Shown here piece after piece: positions 41,200 to 50,144 of a stretch of DNA of 50,887 nt (its first letter is position 1; each line of letters opens with the position of its first letter). The position numbers and the translations under genes are program-made. The stretch comes from a virus: IMG/VR virus record IMGVR_UViG_3300023180_000086, positions 1 through 50,887 of that record; one strand, written 5' to 3'. Under the pieces are notes generated by a model. That model saw only the letters and a program-made list of their open reading frames with translations. It made no database searches and was not told the origin of the DNA.

Positions 41200-42037
41200 C
41201 TTCCTCTAGCTCATCTTGCAGAACTTCGTCTATTGTTATTATATCATTGCCTTCAATGGTGCGCATTTGAAAAGTAAGTGCTTGTTGCCTAATTGTATCA
41301 AGAACCTCAACTCTACCAGCTTCTTTAATCTCTTTTCTAGACATAATGGCTTCCTGAGCTTGTCTCCCAAGTGCCGCCAATCCCATCATCAAGTTACCGG
41401 GCATAGGGTCTGATATAAACGATCTCTTCGCAATAACGACCTGCCTATTTACCATAGAAATAAAGTTATCATAAAATGCTTCATCACTAACAGTTTCTGG
41501 TATCTCTGCGTGCGCATACGAAGTTGTTAAGTCGCCTACTACAGCTGCGAGATTGGCATCCCGGTTGTGGTACTGGGATAAGAAAGCTACCAGCCCTTCT
41601 CTTGTAACCTTTGTAAGATCCCAGTAGTATGTGCAGTAGGCTTCTAGCTCGTTCTCCTCTGGCACCAACTTTGGATCATACTTAAGAAGAAGTATTTGCC
41701 TAACGTCTGTAATACTAGAGTGTGACAAGCTAAGGGTTTCAAAATCTTTGCGGATGTTTGATCTATATAGAAAGTTTGTAGCCTCTAAGAAGTCTGCGTC
41801 ACGTCTCCAGTACTGGATAACACCTTGCTTGCGCAACCACTTACAAAAATACTCGTTCTCTTTATTAAAACGTGGCTCCCAACTTGAAGGGAATCTTCCA
41901 ATCTCTTGTTTTAGGGCAAGAAGATCCTCTGAAGTGGGTATTACAAAGTTTAAGCGCATACAATCTTCTAAGATTGCTGAGCTGTCTTTCTTCTGTGTTA
42001 ATAGATACTTTAAATACTGTTTATATGGATAGTCCAT
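41156..42037 (-). CDS. hypothetical protein (293 aa)
   Basis: A 293-residue mainly helical, soluble protein, without KxA tag. It sits between large virion proteins and smaller genes, 1 base from the next gene upstream. Not recognised; a baseplate or neck role is possible by position only. Confidence 0.62.
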   Translation of the reverse strand: MDYPYKQYLKYLLTQKKDSSAILEDCMRLNFVIPTSEDLLALKQEIGRFPSSWEPRFNKENEYFCKWLRKQGVIQYWRRDADFLEATNFLYRSNIRKDFETLSLSHSSITDVRQILLLKYDPKLVPEENELEAYCTYYWDLTKVTREGLVAFLSQYHNRDANLAAVVGDLTTSYAHAEIPETVSDEAFYDNFISMVNRQVVIAKRSFISDPMPGNLMMGLAALGRQAQEAIMSRKEIKEAGRVEVLDTIRQQALTFQMRTIEGNDIITIDEVLQDELEEDESNVRKLSIVNSK

Positions 42038-42994
42038 TTACTTTAGGCCCTTCCTCTGTAGATACTTTGTTAACTTTGTCTTTGGTGGTGGTACTAATTC
42101 TGGTTTCTTAAATGAGAAAGGTATAGAACGGATATAGTTCTCAGTAGGCTTCTTTACTCGCCTCTTAGACGCACTTGAAAGTAACCTAACACCAGGTAGT
42201 TTTTCAGAAGCAATTTTACCCAACTTTTCTGGGTCTGACATACCAGCATTCTGTAGGTTGCCTAGAGATTTCTTGGCAGTGGATATCAAGGTCTTGTTAA
42301 GTTTTTTTGTAACAATCGGAGCACTGGCGTTTTGTACTGACATTTGAGGCTTTGGTACAGCAAGCCCGCTTTTATTACGTCCTTTAGATCCAGTTACGGG
42401 TATAAGGTTCTTCTGAGCATGCTTTGCAAAAGGACGTACAATTCTAGGGTTGGCTTCAATGTGATCGGGCCGTACTGAGGACTGTAAAATTCTTTCTTTT
42501 AAGAACTTAGGAAGATTGTCATTGTAAGAAAGTCCTAGGTGTTTTTCTAGGTTCTCTACGTAATCTTTATTCAAACCTTCTGGAACAGACTCTCTTACTT
42601 TAGCCTTCATTGCAATCTGCGCATCCTGGCGACTCATTTTACCAGACATTACAGTCTGATTAACACGAGCTTCAATTGGTCCAGTTACTTCTTTTAACTT
42701 TTCTAAGAAGCCTTTTTCCATGTGCTCCTTTGGCTTTCTTGATCTACCAAACTTCTTGTAAGAGTCTTTGTATGCTCTTACTAAATATTCTGTTCTATTC
42801 AAGTCAGCGATACGAGACATAATGGCACTCTTTACAGCAGGCTCTAAACCTTCCTTATTTAGATAGCCCTGCAACAAGCCAAACTCTCTATGCACAGCAC
42901 TAAGCGCTGCATCCGGACGGTACGAATGCAGATACTTAAGAATATTTGGGTTTGCCACTTTTTCAAGCTCTAAACAGAAAGATTCATACATCAT
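42038..42994 (-). CDS. KxA-tagged basic virion protein (318 aa)
   Basis: A 318-residue basic protein beginning MMYESFCLELEKVANP (tag at about 9-16) with LGKIASE near the C-terminus. It overlaps the stop of the 643-residue gene (TAATG). Two N-terminal methionines are possible starts. The tag and basic composition fit an internal DNA-associated protein. Function unknown. Confidence 0.65.
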   Translation of the reverse strand: MMYESFCLELEKVANPNILKYLHSYRPDAALSAVHREFGLLQGYLNKEGLEPAVKSAIMSRIADLNRTEYLVRAYKDSYKKFGRSRKPKEHMEKGFLEKLKEVTGPIEARVNQTVMSGKMSRQDAQIAMKAKVRESVPEGLNKDYVENLEKHLGLSYNDNLPKFLKERILQSSVRPDHIEANPRIVRPFAKHAQKNLIPVTGSKGRNKSGLAVPKPQMSVQNASAPIVTKKLNKTLISTAKKSLGNLQNAGMSDPEKLGKIASEKLPGVRLLSSASKRRVKKPTENYIRSIPFSFKKPELVPPPKTKLTKYLQRKGLK

Positions 42995-44925
42995 TACATC
43001 ACCTTACTACGTAATCCCGATAGACCATCAATAACAGTTGTCATCTGGCTAAGAGCATTCTTAGCTGCTACTTCTTTGATATCATCCATACCAAGACGGC
43101 TCGCTACCAAGATCTCTGCCAACTTCTGCGCGGTTTTTTCGAACTCAGGAATGTAGTTAATATACATGCCAACGTTCTCTGGTGTCAAGAACTTAAGAGA
43201 TAGAATAGAATCTACAGTTTCTTTATCCACGATGACAGAAGCTTCTTTTACAAGATCTACTTGGAGAGAGCTAACATCTACTCTTGACTTTGCGATCTTA
43301 GACATGATTGCATCTTTAAGGTCAGTCGCTTTGTTGATTGTTCTGTGCTGATAGATGTTTGCATACCCATTTGCAGAAGCCTTCTTCATCAAAGAGCTGG
43401 ACTGTGTATCGGTCAAACCATAAGCGGCAAGTGCAAAGTGTGTATCTCTTGCATTCATAATGTCATCAAATGACGAACCCTTTAACTGCCAAGACATCCC
43501 ATCAGAGATAAGTTGCATTGAAGATGCCTTTTTCAACATTTCTCTTTCTCTGTGATCAACAGTTCCAGAAGCCACTTTGATACGACCTTCAGGGAGGGCA
43601 ATAAAAGACATAGAAGAGGGGATGGCATAGTGGCCAGATCCCATTGAGGCAATCTTACGGATACCATCAATCTTAGAAATCTTAACAGTTTCACCAGTAG
43701 AAAGTCTTTTACCGACATAGTACGCGATCTTCTCTTTGCCAAAGGGTGCTTCTACCATGTTTTGAATATCAAGTACTTCTGTAGCAAGAGCTCTGTTGCC
43801 ATCTTGTAGAGCAAAGACTCCCTTTCCTCGTATATTGGTATCAGGGAGTGTAGCTTTTGATACAAACCTACCAACCATGTCTTCTTGCATAGCAGACGCA
43901 GTTTTAGTAATGAGTAGCTTTGTGTACATCTGGTTGCCATCGAGATCAACCATCTTTGGAATAACCATACCAGTTACTTCGTCTTGGCCTGACTTAACCT
44001 CATAGTATCCCAGGTGATTAATGTCAGATGCTTCTTTAATAATCTCAGACTTTTTTTGAACAGGGTCTACTGTATAGGTAACAAAACTTTCTGAACACAA
44101 CTTCTCAAAGCCTTCTTTGTTTAAGTATGCCTGTGCTTCAAAGCGAGTAACCTCTTTTTCTACTGGGTCGTAGGCATGATGACTAGCAGTCTTTAAGAAG
44201 TATCTCGATCCTTCTTTACGAAACTGTACTACCGATGGCTTTACGGATTCTTGTCTAAGCGACGCAATGCTAGAAGCAGTTTTTTCTTTTGTAGTAATAA
44301 TGCGCTCTACAGCTTGTCCAAATGCGGGGTTTGATACAGCTGCATATCGAAGACCTGCACTCTTTGTCAGTTCGTTCTTAAAACTATTGATCTGAGATGC
44401 ACTTGCGTTCAACAAGGCAGCATCCAAAGCCTTTACACTGCTATGCTTGTGGATACCAACAGACTGCCGTAAGCGCTGTGCAGGAGGATCGATCTGAGCA
44501 CCCAACCCTGTTGCACTAAACTGTCCTGGTCTAGCCGAGCGATCAAACATCTCTGGCTTAAACAGCGTTTCAGAGATAAAACTTTCACTAGCTGGTCTAA
44601 TCTCATCTTTGTGAGATATTACATCCAAGGGTGCTACCTCATGATTACGGATTATAATCGGGAATGAAACGATCCTGTCAGACTCAGCTGCAGCTTGCTT
44701 TTCCATCTTGTGAGGGTATACCATCATCTTACCTACACCAAAACCTCTAGACTCATCAGTACGATCAATGGATACATCTACTTCATAGTTTCGAAGGTAA
44801 GGAACTTGCTTGTAAGCCTCCTGAAGAATGGTGATAGGCCACTCCTTTGAGTCTTTACCAAGTTGTGTTGAGTATGCAAGTTTTTCAAGACTGATCTTGT
44901 TTGCACGTTCTAATAAAGGTTTCAT
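42994..44925 (-). CDS. large virion protein with more than ten KxA sites
   Basis: A 643-residue protein with SLEKLAYS (12-19), MEKQAAA, LTKSAG, KEKTASS, FLKTASH, IIKEASD, ITKTASA, IRKIASM, LKKASS, LMKKASA, LVKEASV and FEKTAQK spread along its length. No TM helix. The spacing suggests that it is cut into many pieces, or that the motif marks domain borders. GGAG precedes the ATG. I do not recognise a family; by size and site number it may be the main internal or core protein. Confidence 0.68.
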   Translation of the reverse strand: MKPLLERANKISLEKLAYSTQLGKDSKEWPITILQEAYKQVPYLRNYEVDVSIDRTDESRGFGVGKMMVYPHKMEKQAAAESDRIVSFPIIIRNHEVAPLDVISHKDEIRPASESFISETLFKPEMFDRSARPGQFSATGLGAQIDPPAQRLRQSVGIHKHSSVKALDAALLNASASQINSFKNELTKSAGLRYAAVSNPAFGQAVERIITTKEKTASSIASLRQESVKPSVVQFRKEGSRYFLKTASHHAYDPVEKEVTRFEAQAYLNKEGFEKLCSESFVTYTVDPVQKKSEIIKEASDINHLGYYEVKSGQDEVTGMVIPKMVDLDGNQMYTKLLITKTASAMQEDMVGRFVSKATLPDTNIRGKGVFALQDGNRALATEVLDIQNMVEAPFGKEKIAYYVGKRLSTGETVKISKIDGIRKIASMGSGHYAIPSSMSFIALPEGRIKVASGTVDHREREMLKKASSMQLISDGMSWQLKGSSFDDIMNARDTHFALAAYGLTDTQSSSLMKKASANGYANIYQHRTINKATDLKDAIMSKIAKSRVDVSSLQVDLVKEASVIVDKETVDSILSLKFLTPENVGMYINYIPEFEKTAQKLAEILVASRLGMDDIKEVAAKNALSQMTTVIDGLSGLRSKVM

Positions 44926-44973
44926 AATATCTCCTAGTATATGCTACTATCGTAATTTTTTTATTCTAACAAA

Positions 44974-46635
44974 CTATGAAGCTGTGACAGTGACCTCTAC
45001 CAGACAGGCTGTGCCTTCTATTGGATCACTTGCTGTTACTTCTATAGTATATACGTTTCCAGCCGTTGACGCAGTAGGTTGTGTGTAATCGGGGGCTTCT
45101 ACAAACGTAAGCACTCCAGTAGAGGCGTTGATACTAAATATCGATCCGCCATTCTCATAGGATCTACTAACAACACCTAGACTACCATCCGCATGGTATT
45201 GATCCTGCCCACCAGTGATACTGTATGTGATTGGGCTTGGGCTACTGTTTAAACTCTGAGCCGTTATTGTACCAATAGCAGTATTGCCAGTAACAACGCT
45301 GAATCGATAGATCGGCACGCTGCCTGTAAAGGCTGTTGGTGTTACCCACTCTGGCGCCTTGTTAACAAGCGCTGTACTAGACCAAGCATCAGTAATCTCC
45401 GATGTCATATCTCCCCAAGCCGTTGTGTATTGTGAGAGATAGTTCGACAGCTCAGTTTCAAAGTCAAACCCAAGAAACTTAAATAAACCTTCTACCGCGC
45501 TAAAGCCACTGTAGTCTGCACCTTGAAAGGAAATCATCATACCAAAAACAACCCCATTATTACCGTAGTCTGGAACATCTTCAGCAGTTAGTATTCTGGA
45601 AACCAGTCCTGGCATCCCTGTGCTCTCAGCAGGATCTATTGGAACAATGCAAAAGTCTAAGGATGCAAGCGTATTAATGAAGTCGTCTAGGAGAGCAATG
45701 AAATCAGACAGACGCCCAAGAGCCGCTGCAATAGTATCTAAGTATCTAGTGATTGCATATATCAAATCGACAAAAGCGCTGGTACCCTTTGTTTCAAACT
45801 GATCTACCATCTTTTGCAGCTGCCGTAAGGCGTCACCAATAGGATCACCCAATAAGTCTGATAGCTTTGCAGAAAACCAAGCAGGTTGTCCTAAAGTCAT
45901 TCTAGGGAATGGAGCGTCTGCACCAAACTTACCGGATATGGCACTACCACGAGATTCGAGATAACCACCAATACTTTGACTAACTTTTGTACTATCCTCA
46001 CTAGTATCAAGCTCTGCACTACCCATTCTAAACAGAGACCTTCCTTCTTCTTGTTTAAGTCTTTCTTTCCAAATTGCTCCGTACCCTTCAGCACTATCTG
46101 CAAGAACATTTAGGGGACTTGTAGGGGAGATCATGTTGGTAAGTGCTCTGCAGGACTTGACTAGCCCAGACAGAGAGTCTACTGCCTCGATATTAACACC
46201 TTTTGTAATTAGAACAGCGCCCATAGGCTGATCGTTGTCAGGTCTGGGTGCAAAAGGGTTGTCTACACTTTGAGAAGACAAGGCAACTTCGTACAACCAT
46301 CCAGGCAAACCATTTGCAGTAAAGGGGGACTTCCCCTCGCTGAACCACTGGCTAATAACAAAGTCCTGATCGTACTTAAGATTAGAATGAACACAAGCAG
46401 ATACACCAGTGTTCATCGTATCCTCAACAACATTAATAATATAGGACAGCAACGTCTTTACGATATTGTCTATAAAGTCAACACTGAACTCAAGCAGGGA
46501 TGCAATCTTTTGTAGTAGCTTAGAAATAGAACCAACAGTCGTCTCTAAAGCTGTAACAACAGCAGCTGTATCGTCTGCTATTGCTTCAAGCTTCTCAGAG
46601 CTAAGACTTAAACTGGTCCATGTTGCTTCTGCCAC
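44974..46635 (-). CDS. large structural protein with C-terminal cadherin-like domain
   Basis: A 553-residue protein. It starts with a helical region (about 1-80, SKLLQKIASLLEF), a long central part of unknown fold, then a last about 110 residues that look like one cadherin-type beta domain (IGTITAQSL ... SITGG ... FSINASTGVLTFVEAPDY ... YTIEVTASD). GTG start overlaps the previous TAG by one base. Cadherin/Ig-like modules on tail proteins usually bind surfaces; here a tail or baseplate-associated role is likely. Confidence 0.68.
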   Translation of the reverse strand: MAEATWTSLSLSSEKLEAIADDTAAVVTALETTVGSISKLLQKIASLLEFSVDFIDNIVKTLLSYIINVVEDTMNTGVSACVHSNLKYDQDFVISQWFSEGKSPFTANGLPGWLYEVALSSQSVDNPFAPRPDNDQPMGAVLITKGVNIEAVDSLSGLVKSCRALTNMISPTSPLNVLADSAEGYGAIWKERLKQEEGRSLFRMGSAELDTSEDSTKVSQSIGGYLESRGSAISGKFGADAPFPRMTLGQPAWFSAKLSDLLGDPIGDALRQLQKMVDQFETKGTSAFVDLIYAITRYLDTIAAALGRLSDFIALLDDFINTLASLDFCIVPIDPAESTGMPGLVSRILTAEDVPDYGNNGVVFGMMISFQGADYSGFSAVEGLFKFLGFDFETELSNYLSQYTTAWGDMTSEITDAWSSTALVNKAPEWVTPTAFTGSVPIYRFSVVTGNTAIGTITAQSLNSSPSPITYSITGGQDQYHADGSLGVVSRSYENGGSIFSINASTGVLTFVEAPDYTQPTASTAGNVYTIEVTASDPIEGTACLVEVTVTAS

Positions 46636-46814
46636 TATTTCTTATCCGTATCTGGGACGTCTTTTTTGATATCTGCAAGAACTTTCTTAATATCATTCGC
46701 ATGCATCTGCAGTAAGTTTTCAAACTTCTCTAAGTGATGCTTAAGTTTGATCAAGTCTTCCTTGCTATTAGTATTTTTGTACTTCTTCCAGTTTACTTTA
46801 CTCTTATCTGACAT
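46635..46814 (-). CDS. small charged helical protein (59 aa)
   Basis: A 59-residue protein, MSDKSKVNWKKY ... EDLIKLKHHLEKFENLL, fully helical and lysine-rich. Its stop TAG shares a base with the GTG of the next gene, and GGAGG lies before the ATG in the gap after the 444-residue gene. Function unknown. Confidence 0.6.
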   Translation of the reverse strand: MSDKSKVNWKKYKNTNSKEDLIKLKHHLEKFENLLQMHANDIKKVLADIKKDVPDTDKK

Positions 46815-48149
46815 CTATCCTCCAAGGCCTAAGAAGGAACTCTTAATGGCCTGCTCTTTTTGGTTTATAAAGTTATTTAGGTATTCTTGTTGGTTCTTTC
46901 TGAGATCGCTTAGCTGGTTCTTTAACTCACCGGGCTCTCTGCGCAACGCTTGTACGTTTTGATTTACGCTTTTAACAAGGTTCTGTCTAGTATTAATCTG
47001 TCTTTTAAGATTTCCGATTGCCCTATCTGCGGATCGGACTCGGTCTTCAAGACGCTCAACTTGATACCCCAGTCCCTGCTTTTCTTGTAAGCGCTTGATC
47101 ATATTTAAGTCAGATACGTCGTAAGTATTTTGAGATATATTTGGGCCAAATGCGTTTGTTGTACGTCCTTGGTGGATCGGATTAAGGGTTTTGTAGTGCG
47201 GCATAAATCCAAACTTTACTCCGGATCGAGACTTCCCAATGATTCTGTTTGCTCCTGTACCACCACGGGCTCGCACGATAGCTGCCTTCGCAGACGCAGG
47301 CAGTACTGCATTTGCACCATAAATAGAAGCCACTGCATCTGCCATTGTTAAACTTTGCGGAACTCGGAGGTTTCTGATGACCTCCTCCAACCCTCTGCTC
47401 GGTAAGGTATGCAAGTAAGTCCTAGGAACTGTCTTAATACCAGTTGCAGGAGAGATTTGCCGTCCTGCAGGCTCTGGTATTGGGAGATCCCTCTTTGGCT
47501 TGCCCAGGACCGTGTTTCGAATCTGGTCAAACTCTAATTTAGCTATAGATCTAGCATTTTTTAGAGATTCACCTTGGTCAATCAGATCATCTACGTAATT
47601 TTTTTGTTCCGTACGAAGGCGCTTTTCGATATTTCTCATCTTATTTTGCAGCTTACGTTGTTCCCCCTTCTTACCCACAATAGAGGACTTTTCACTCGTC
47701 TTTAAGTTCAAACGTTTTCGCAGCTGAGGTATACTTTGCTCCACGTCTTGAAAGTTGATAGGCATCTGTGGATTTGACATCGCACTACGCAGTGCCTGGA
47801 ACTCCTGCTCCTTCAAACCATCATAACTTGTGCCCTGTAAGCGCTCGTTAAGGTGCTCTAGCCTAGACTCTTTATTTGTAATGTCATCTACGTATTGAGT
47901 AAACCTAGGATCACTCTTCTTAAAACCTGTTAAAGCCTTGTTCATACGATGTCTAGCAATACCACCACGTAGTCCAAGTATGGCTCCTGCACCAATCGTC
48001 GCTCCCAAAAGGCTTTCAGAGGTAATACTATCTGCATCCTCTCCACCCTTATAGGCCAATCCGCCAAGCACAGCGCCACCGGATAAGGCACCGAAAGTAC
48101 CCTCCCCTATCATCATTCCATATCGTTTTAAAAAGTTTTGTACTGACAT
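46815..48149 (-). CDS. glycine-zipper coiled-coil virion protein
   Basis: A 444-residue protein. Residues 10-65 hold glycine-rich hydrophobic segments (GTFGALSGGAVLGGLAYKGG, LLGATIGAGAILGLRGGIA) that can cross a membrane, followed by two coiled coils (about 90-205 and 360-435) and a basic middle. GAGG before the ATG. Membrane-prone head plus coiled coils resembles ejection-type proteins; the exact role is unknown. Confidence 0.65.
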   Translation of the reverse strand: MSVQNFLKRYGMMIGEGTFGALSGGAVLGGLAYKGGEDADSITSESLLGATIGAGAILGLRGGIARHRMNKALTGFKKSDPRFTQYVDDITNKESRLEHLNERLQGTSYDGLKEQEFQALRSAMSNPQMPINFQDVEQSIPQLRKRLNLKTSEKSSIVGKKGEQRKLQNKMRNIEKRLRTEQKNYVDDLIDQGESLKNARSIAKLEFDQIRNTVLGKPKRDLPIPEPAGRQISPATGIKTVPRTYLHTLPSRGLEEVIRNLRVPQSLTMADAVASIYGANAVLPASAKAAIVRARGGTGANRIIGKSRSGVKFGFMPHYKTLNPIHQGRTTNAFGPNISQNTYDVSDLNMIKRLQEKQGLGYQVERLEDRVRSADRAIGNLKRQINTRQNLVKSVNQNVQALRREPGELKNQLSDLRKNQQEYLNNFINQKEQAIKSSFLGLGG

Positions 48150-48156
48150 AGTATCC

Positions 48157-48807
48157 TCATAAAATCTTACCCGGACTTATTGGTATCACTAATGGTGTTG
48201 GTGATGTAGGTCCAGTATATACAATTGGTGCCGTAGTTGTCATTGATGAGTACATTGTAGCATACACACCGCTTAATGCGCTCATTAGATTTACTATCTG
48301 TACTGTAAAGCCACCGTTAACATTGAATAACCCCTCTGAGTTAAATTGGGTAGCCAGTTCTATTAAAAACAGTCCTGCGGTGGCTGTAAGGGGTGCTTGG
48401 TTGTTTGGCAGTATCAAACCAGTGCCTAGCCCTCCTCCCGGAGGAGGCGAAGGCTGGTATATCGCTTGAGTTGCAGTCGCCCTTGCTATATCTGTAGTTA
48501 AAGCGTTTGCTATAGTTGGACCATACTGACCGGTCCAGCCTAGTGTAGTTATTAACTGCGCACCGCCAGTAGCAGCTGCAGGGAAAAAAATAGGAGTGCC
48601 AACTGGGACGGCTGTACCGCCTGCAACACCAGTATAGGTGTTTGTTACTGGTGTATTACGTAAAACATTAACCCAAGCATTACAGCAATACTTAAGCATC
48701 TTTTCTGTAGGATTAAACGAATCCTTCTTGGCAGACACAACAGAAGGTAGCCTAGCAACTAGGCCTGCCCAAACTACCCCATATACACCAGAACCTGTTA
48801 CTGGCAT
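48157..48807 (-). CDS. hypothetical Ala/Pro/Gly-rich protein
   Basis: A 216-residue protein, hydrophobic-rich with AGLVARLP and PPPGGGLG, ending in P/S/T-rich sequence. Start at 48807 shares TAATG with the previous stop and has GGGGGA upstream; a GTG four codons earlier is less likely. Composition fits a tail or baseplate component. No family recognised. Confidence 0.62.
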   Translation of the reverse strand: MPVTGSGVYGVVWAGLVARLPSVVSAKKDSFNPTEKMLKYCCNAWVNVLRNTPVTNTYTGVAGGTAVPVGTPIFFPAAATGGAQLITTLGWTGQYGPTIANALTTDIARATATQAIYQPSPPPGGGLGTGLILPNNQAPLTATAGLFLIELATQFNSEGLFNVNGGFTVQIVNLMSALSGVYATMYSSMTTTAPIVYTGPTSPTPLVIPISPGKIL

Positions 48808-49607
48808 TAAGTCCCCCACCCTAACTCTTTTAGAGTAGCCGCTCTTACCTGAGACACATCTGGAAATGAGTTTATACCACCAGTCATAGTATTCATTAAC
48901 TCTTGTTCTTTTTTTCCAATCTCAAACAGCTCTTCTAATGAAAACTTCTTCCCTCTTTTTTCTTTTTGTAGTTTTCGATACTCTTGTCGTGCTGCAGCTT
49001 GCCTCTCTGCCCGCAATCTTGACTGCATTTTTCTTTCAGTATTCACATAAGTATTCCAGTCTTTATCAATCTTTCGCATTTTATTCTTACTCATTCTTCT
49101 ACCCTGTAGCGCACCCTGCAAGGTTTGGGCATGCTGCGGCATTAGACTGGAATAGGTATCTACCTCTTTTTGCCTCATCAATCTAATTCCTTCTTTAACT
49201 TCTCTTTCTACTACTGGGTTGGGATCTGTAAAAGTCGCCATGATATTTAAATCGGGTAACCAAGCTCTTTGATTGTTGTGATTTCCACCTCTATCAGCTT
49301 TAGAGATTCTTCTTGCAGCATTTGGTCTTCGATGTTTTAAAAATTGTCTTAGCTCTCTACCCTCATGTAGCACCACCATGGCGTTCATAGCACGCTGCGT
49401 TCTTGGATGTAAAGGCTTATCAGACTGCTTAGGCAATAAGCGCGTTATGTTTCCCTTTACTTTTATAATCGGTACTTTAGGGTCACTAAGATCCATATAC
49501 CCAGTAGGAAATTTTTGCTTAGCCCTAAAGAAGTAGGGCTTAGATCGTAACTTCATAGCAGCTGTTTCTAACTGTTGTAAGGTAACTGCTATTTTTCTTA
49601 GACTCAT
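48807..49607 (-). CDS. basic virion-type protein (266 aa)
   Basis: A 266-residue strongly basic protein. VVLHEGRELRQF (about 78-89) contains an HE-x-x-E stretch of the zincin kind but lacks the second His, so no enzyme is called. A helical basic C-terminal half follows. MSLRKIAVT at the start is a degenerate KxA tag. It overlaps its neighbours by TAATG at both ends. Confidence 0.6.
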   Translation of the reverse strand: MSLRKIAVTLQQLETAAMKLRSKPYFFRAKQKFPTGYMDLSDPKVPIIKVKGNITRLLPKQSDKPLHPRTQRAMNAMVVLHEGRELRQFLKHRRPNAARRISKADRGGNHNNQRAWLPDLNIMATFTDPNPVVEREVKEGIRLMRQKEVDTYSSLMPQHAQTLQGALQGRRMSKNKMRKIDKDWNTYVNTERKMQSRLRAERQAAARQEYRKLQKEKRGKKFSLEELFEIGKKEQELMNTMTGGINSFPDVSQVRAATLKELGWGT

Positions 49608-50116
49608 TACTGTCCCCTCTTTTTATCTTGAAGATACTTTTTGACCTTTTGTCCACCCTTGTAAGTACCGTATGCTAATGTTCCATACCCTATGCCTGTA
49701 CCGATGTTTTGGTTTCTCTTTAAAACTTTCATATCAGTTTTCATGTCTTTAAGTTCTGACAAATATTGTGAGGTTTCATCTTTTACCCTTTTTAGGTCGT
49801 CAGGAGTAAGATTTAAAAAATCTAGGTCGTCAGGAGTAAGAGGGTCATTAAGAGATCTTTGGAAAGCAGTCTCCTTAGAGATTTCCTTATCTATGTCACG
49901 AAGCATATTTTTCGCGTTTCTACTAAATTCAATTCTATGTTTTGCAGTTCCTATCGGCGCGGCCACTGCTTCAAAGGCCTTGGCGGGAATAATTTTAAGA
50001 CTTCTGGGGTTAAAATTGGGGCCATTGCCAGATATTGCATCCGATATCCTTTCTACTCCTTTAAGATATTTTTGTCTTAAACTTGCACGTTTTTCTATAT
50101 ATTCATGTACGTTCAT
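49607..50116 (-). CDS. KxA-tagged virion protein, MNVHEYIEKRA
   Basis: A 169-residue basic protein whose N-terminus is the clearest form of the tag, MNVHEYIEKRASLRQKYL. A Gly-rich segment lies near the C-terminus (NIGTGIGYGTLAYGTYKGGQ), and the middle is coiled. An internal repeat LTPDDLDFL/LTPDDLKRV corresponds to a duplicated stretch at about 49794-49840. Probably targeted to the prohead and cut after the tag. Function unknown. Confidence 0.68.
   Translation of the reverse strand: MNVHEYIEKRASLRQKYLKGVERISDAISGNGPNFNPRSLKIIPAKAFEAVAAPIGTAKHRIEFSRNAKNMLRDIDKEISKETAFQRSLNDPLTPDDLDFLNLTPDDLKRVKDETSQYLSELKDMKTDMKVLKRNQNIGTGIGYGTLAYGTYKGGQKVKKYLQDKKRGQ
49794..49840. repeat. short direct repeat inside a gene
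   Basis: AGGTCGTCAGGAGTAAGA occurs twice, 29 bases apart, encoding repeated LTPDD motifs of the overlapping minus-strand gene. A recent small duplication. Confidence 0.65.
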
Positions 50117-50144
50117 TGTTATCCCTTTTTTATTAGTTGCGTTT

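Noticed and set aside
47127-47138. AAGTATTTTG resembling the promoter box
   Set aside because: It lacks the TGCAAATATAG box at the proper distance and lies inside a minus-strand gene on a strand with no gene downstream.
48807-49607. Zinc metalloprotease from an HE-x-x-E stretch
   Set aside because: HEGRE lacks the second histidine of HExxH and no supporting motif was found.
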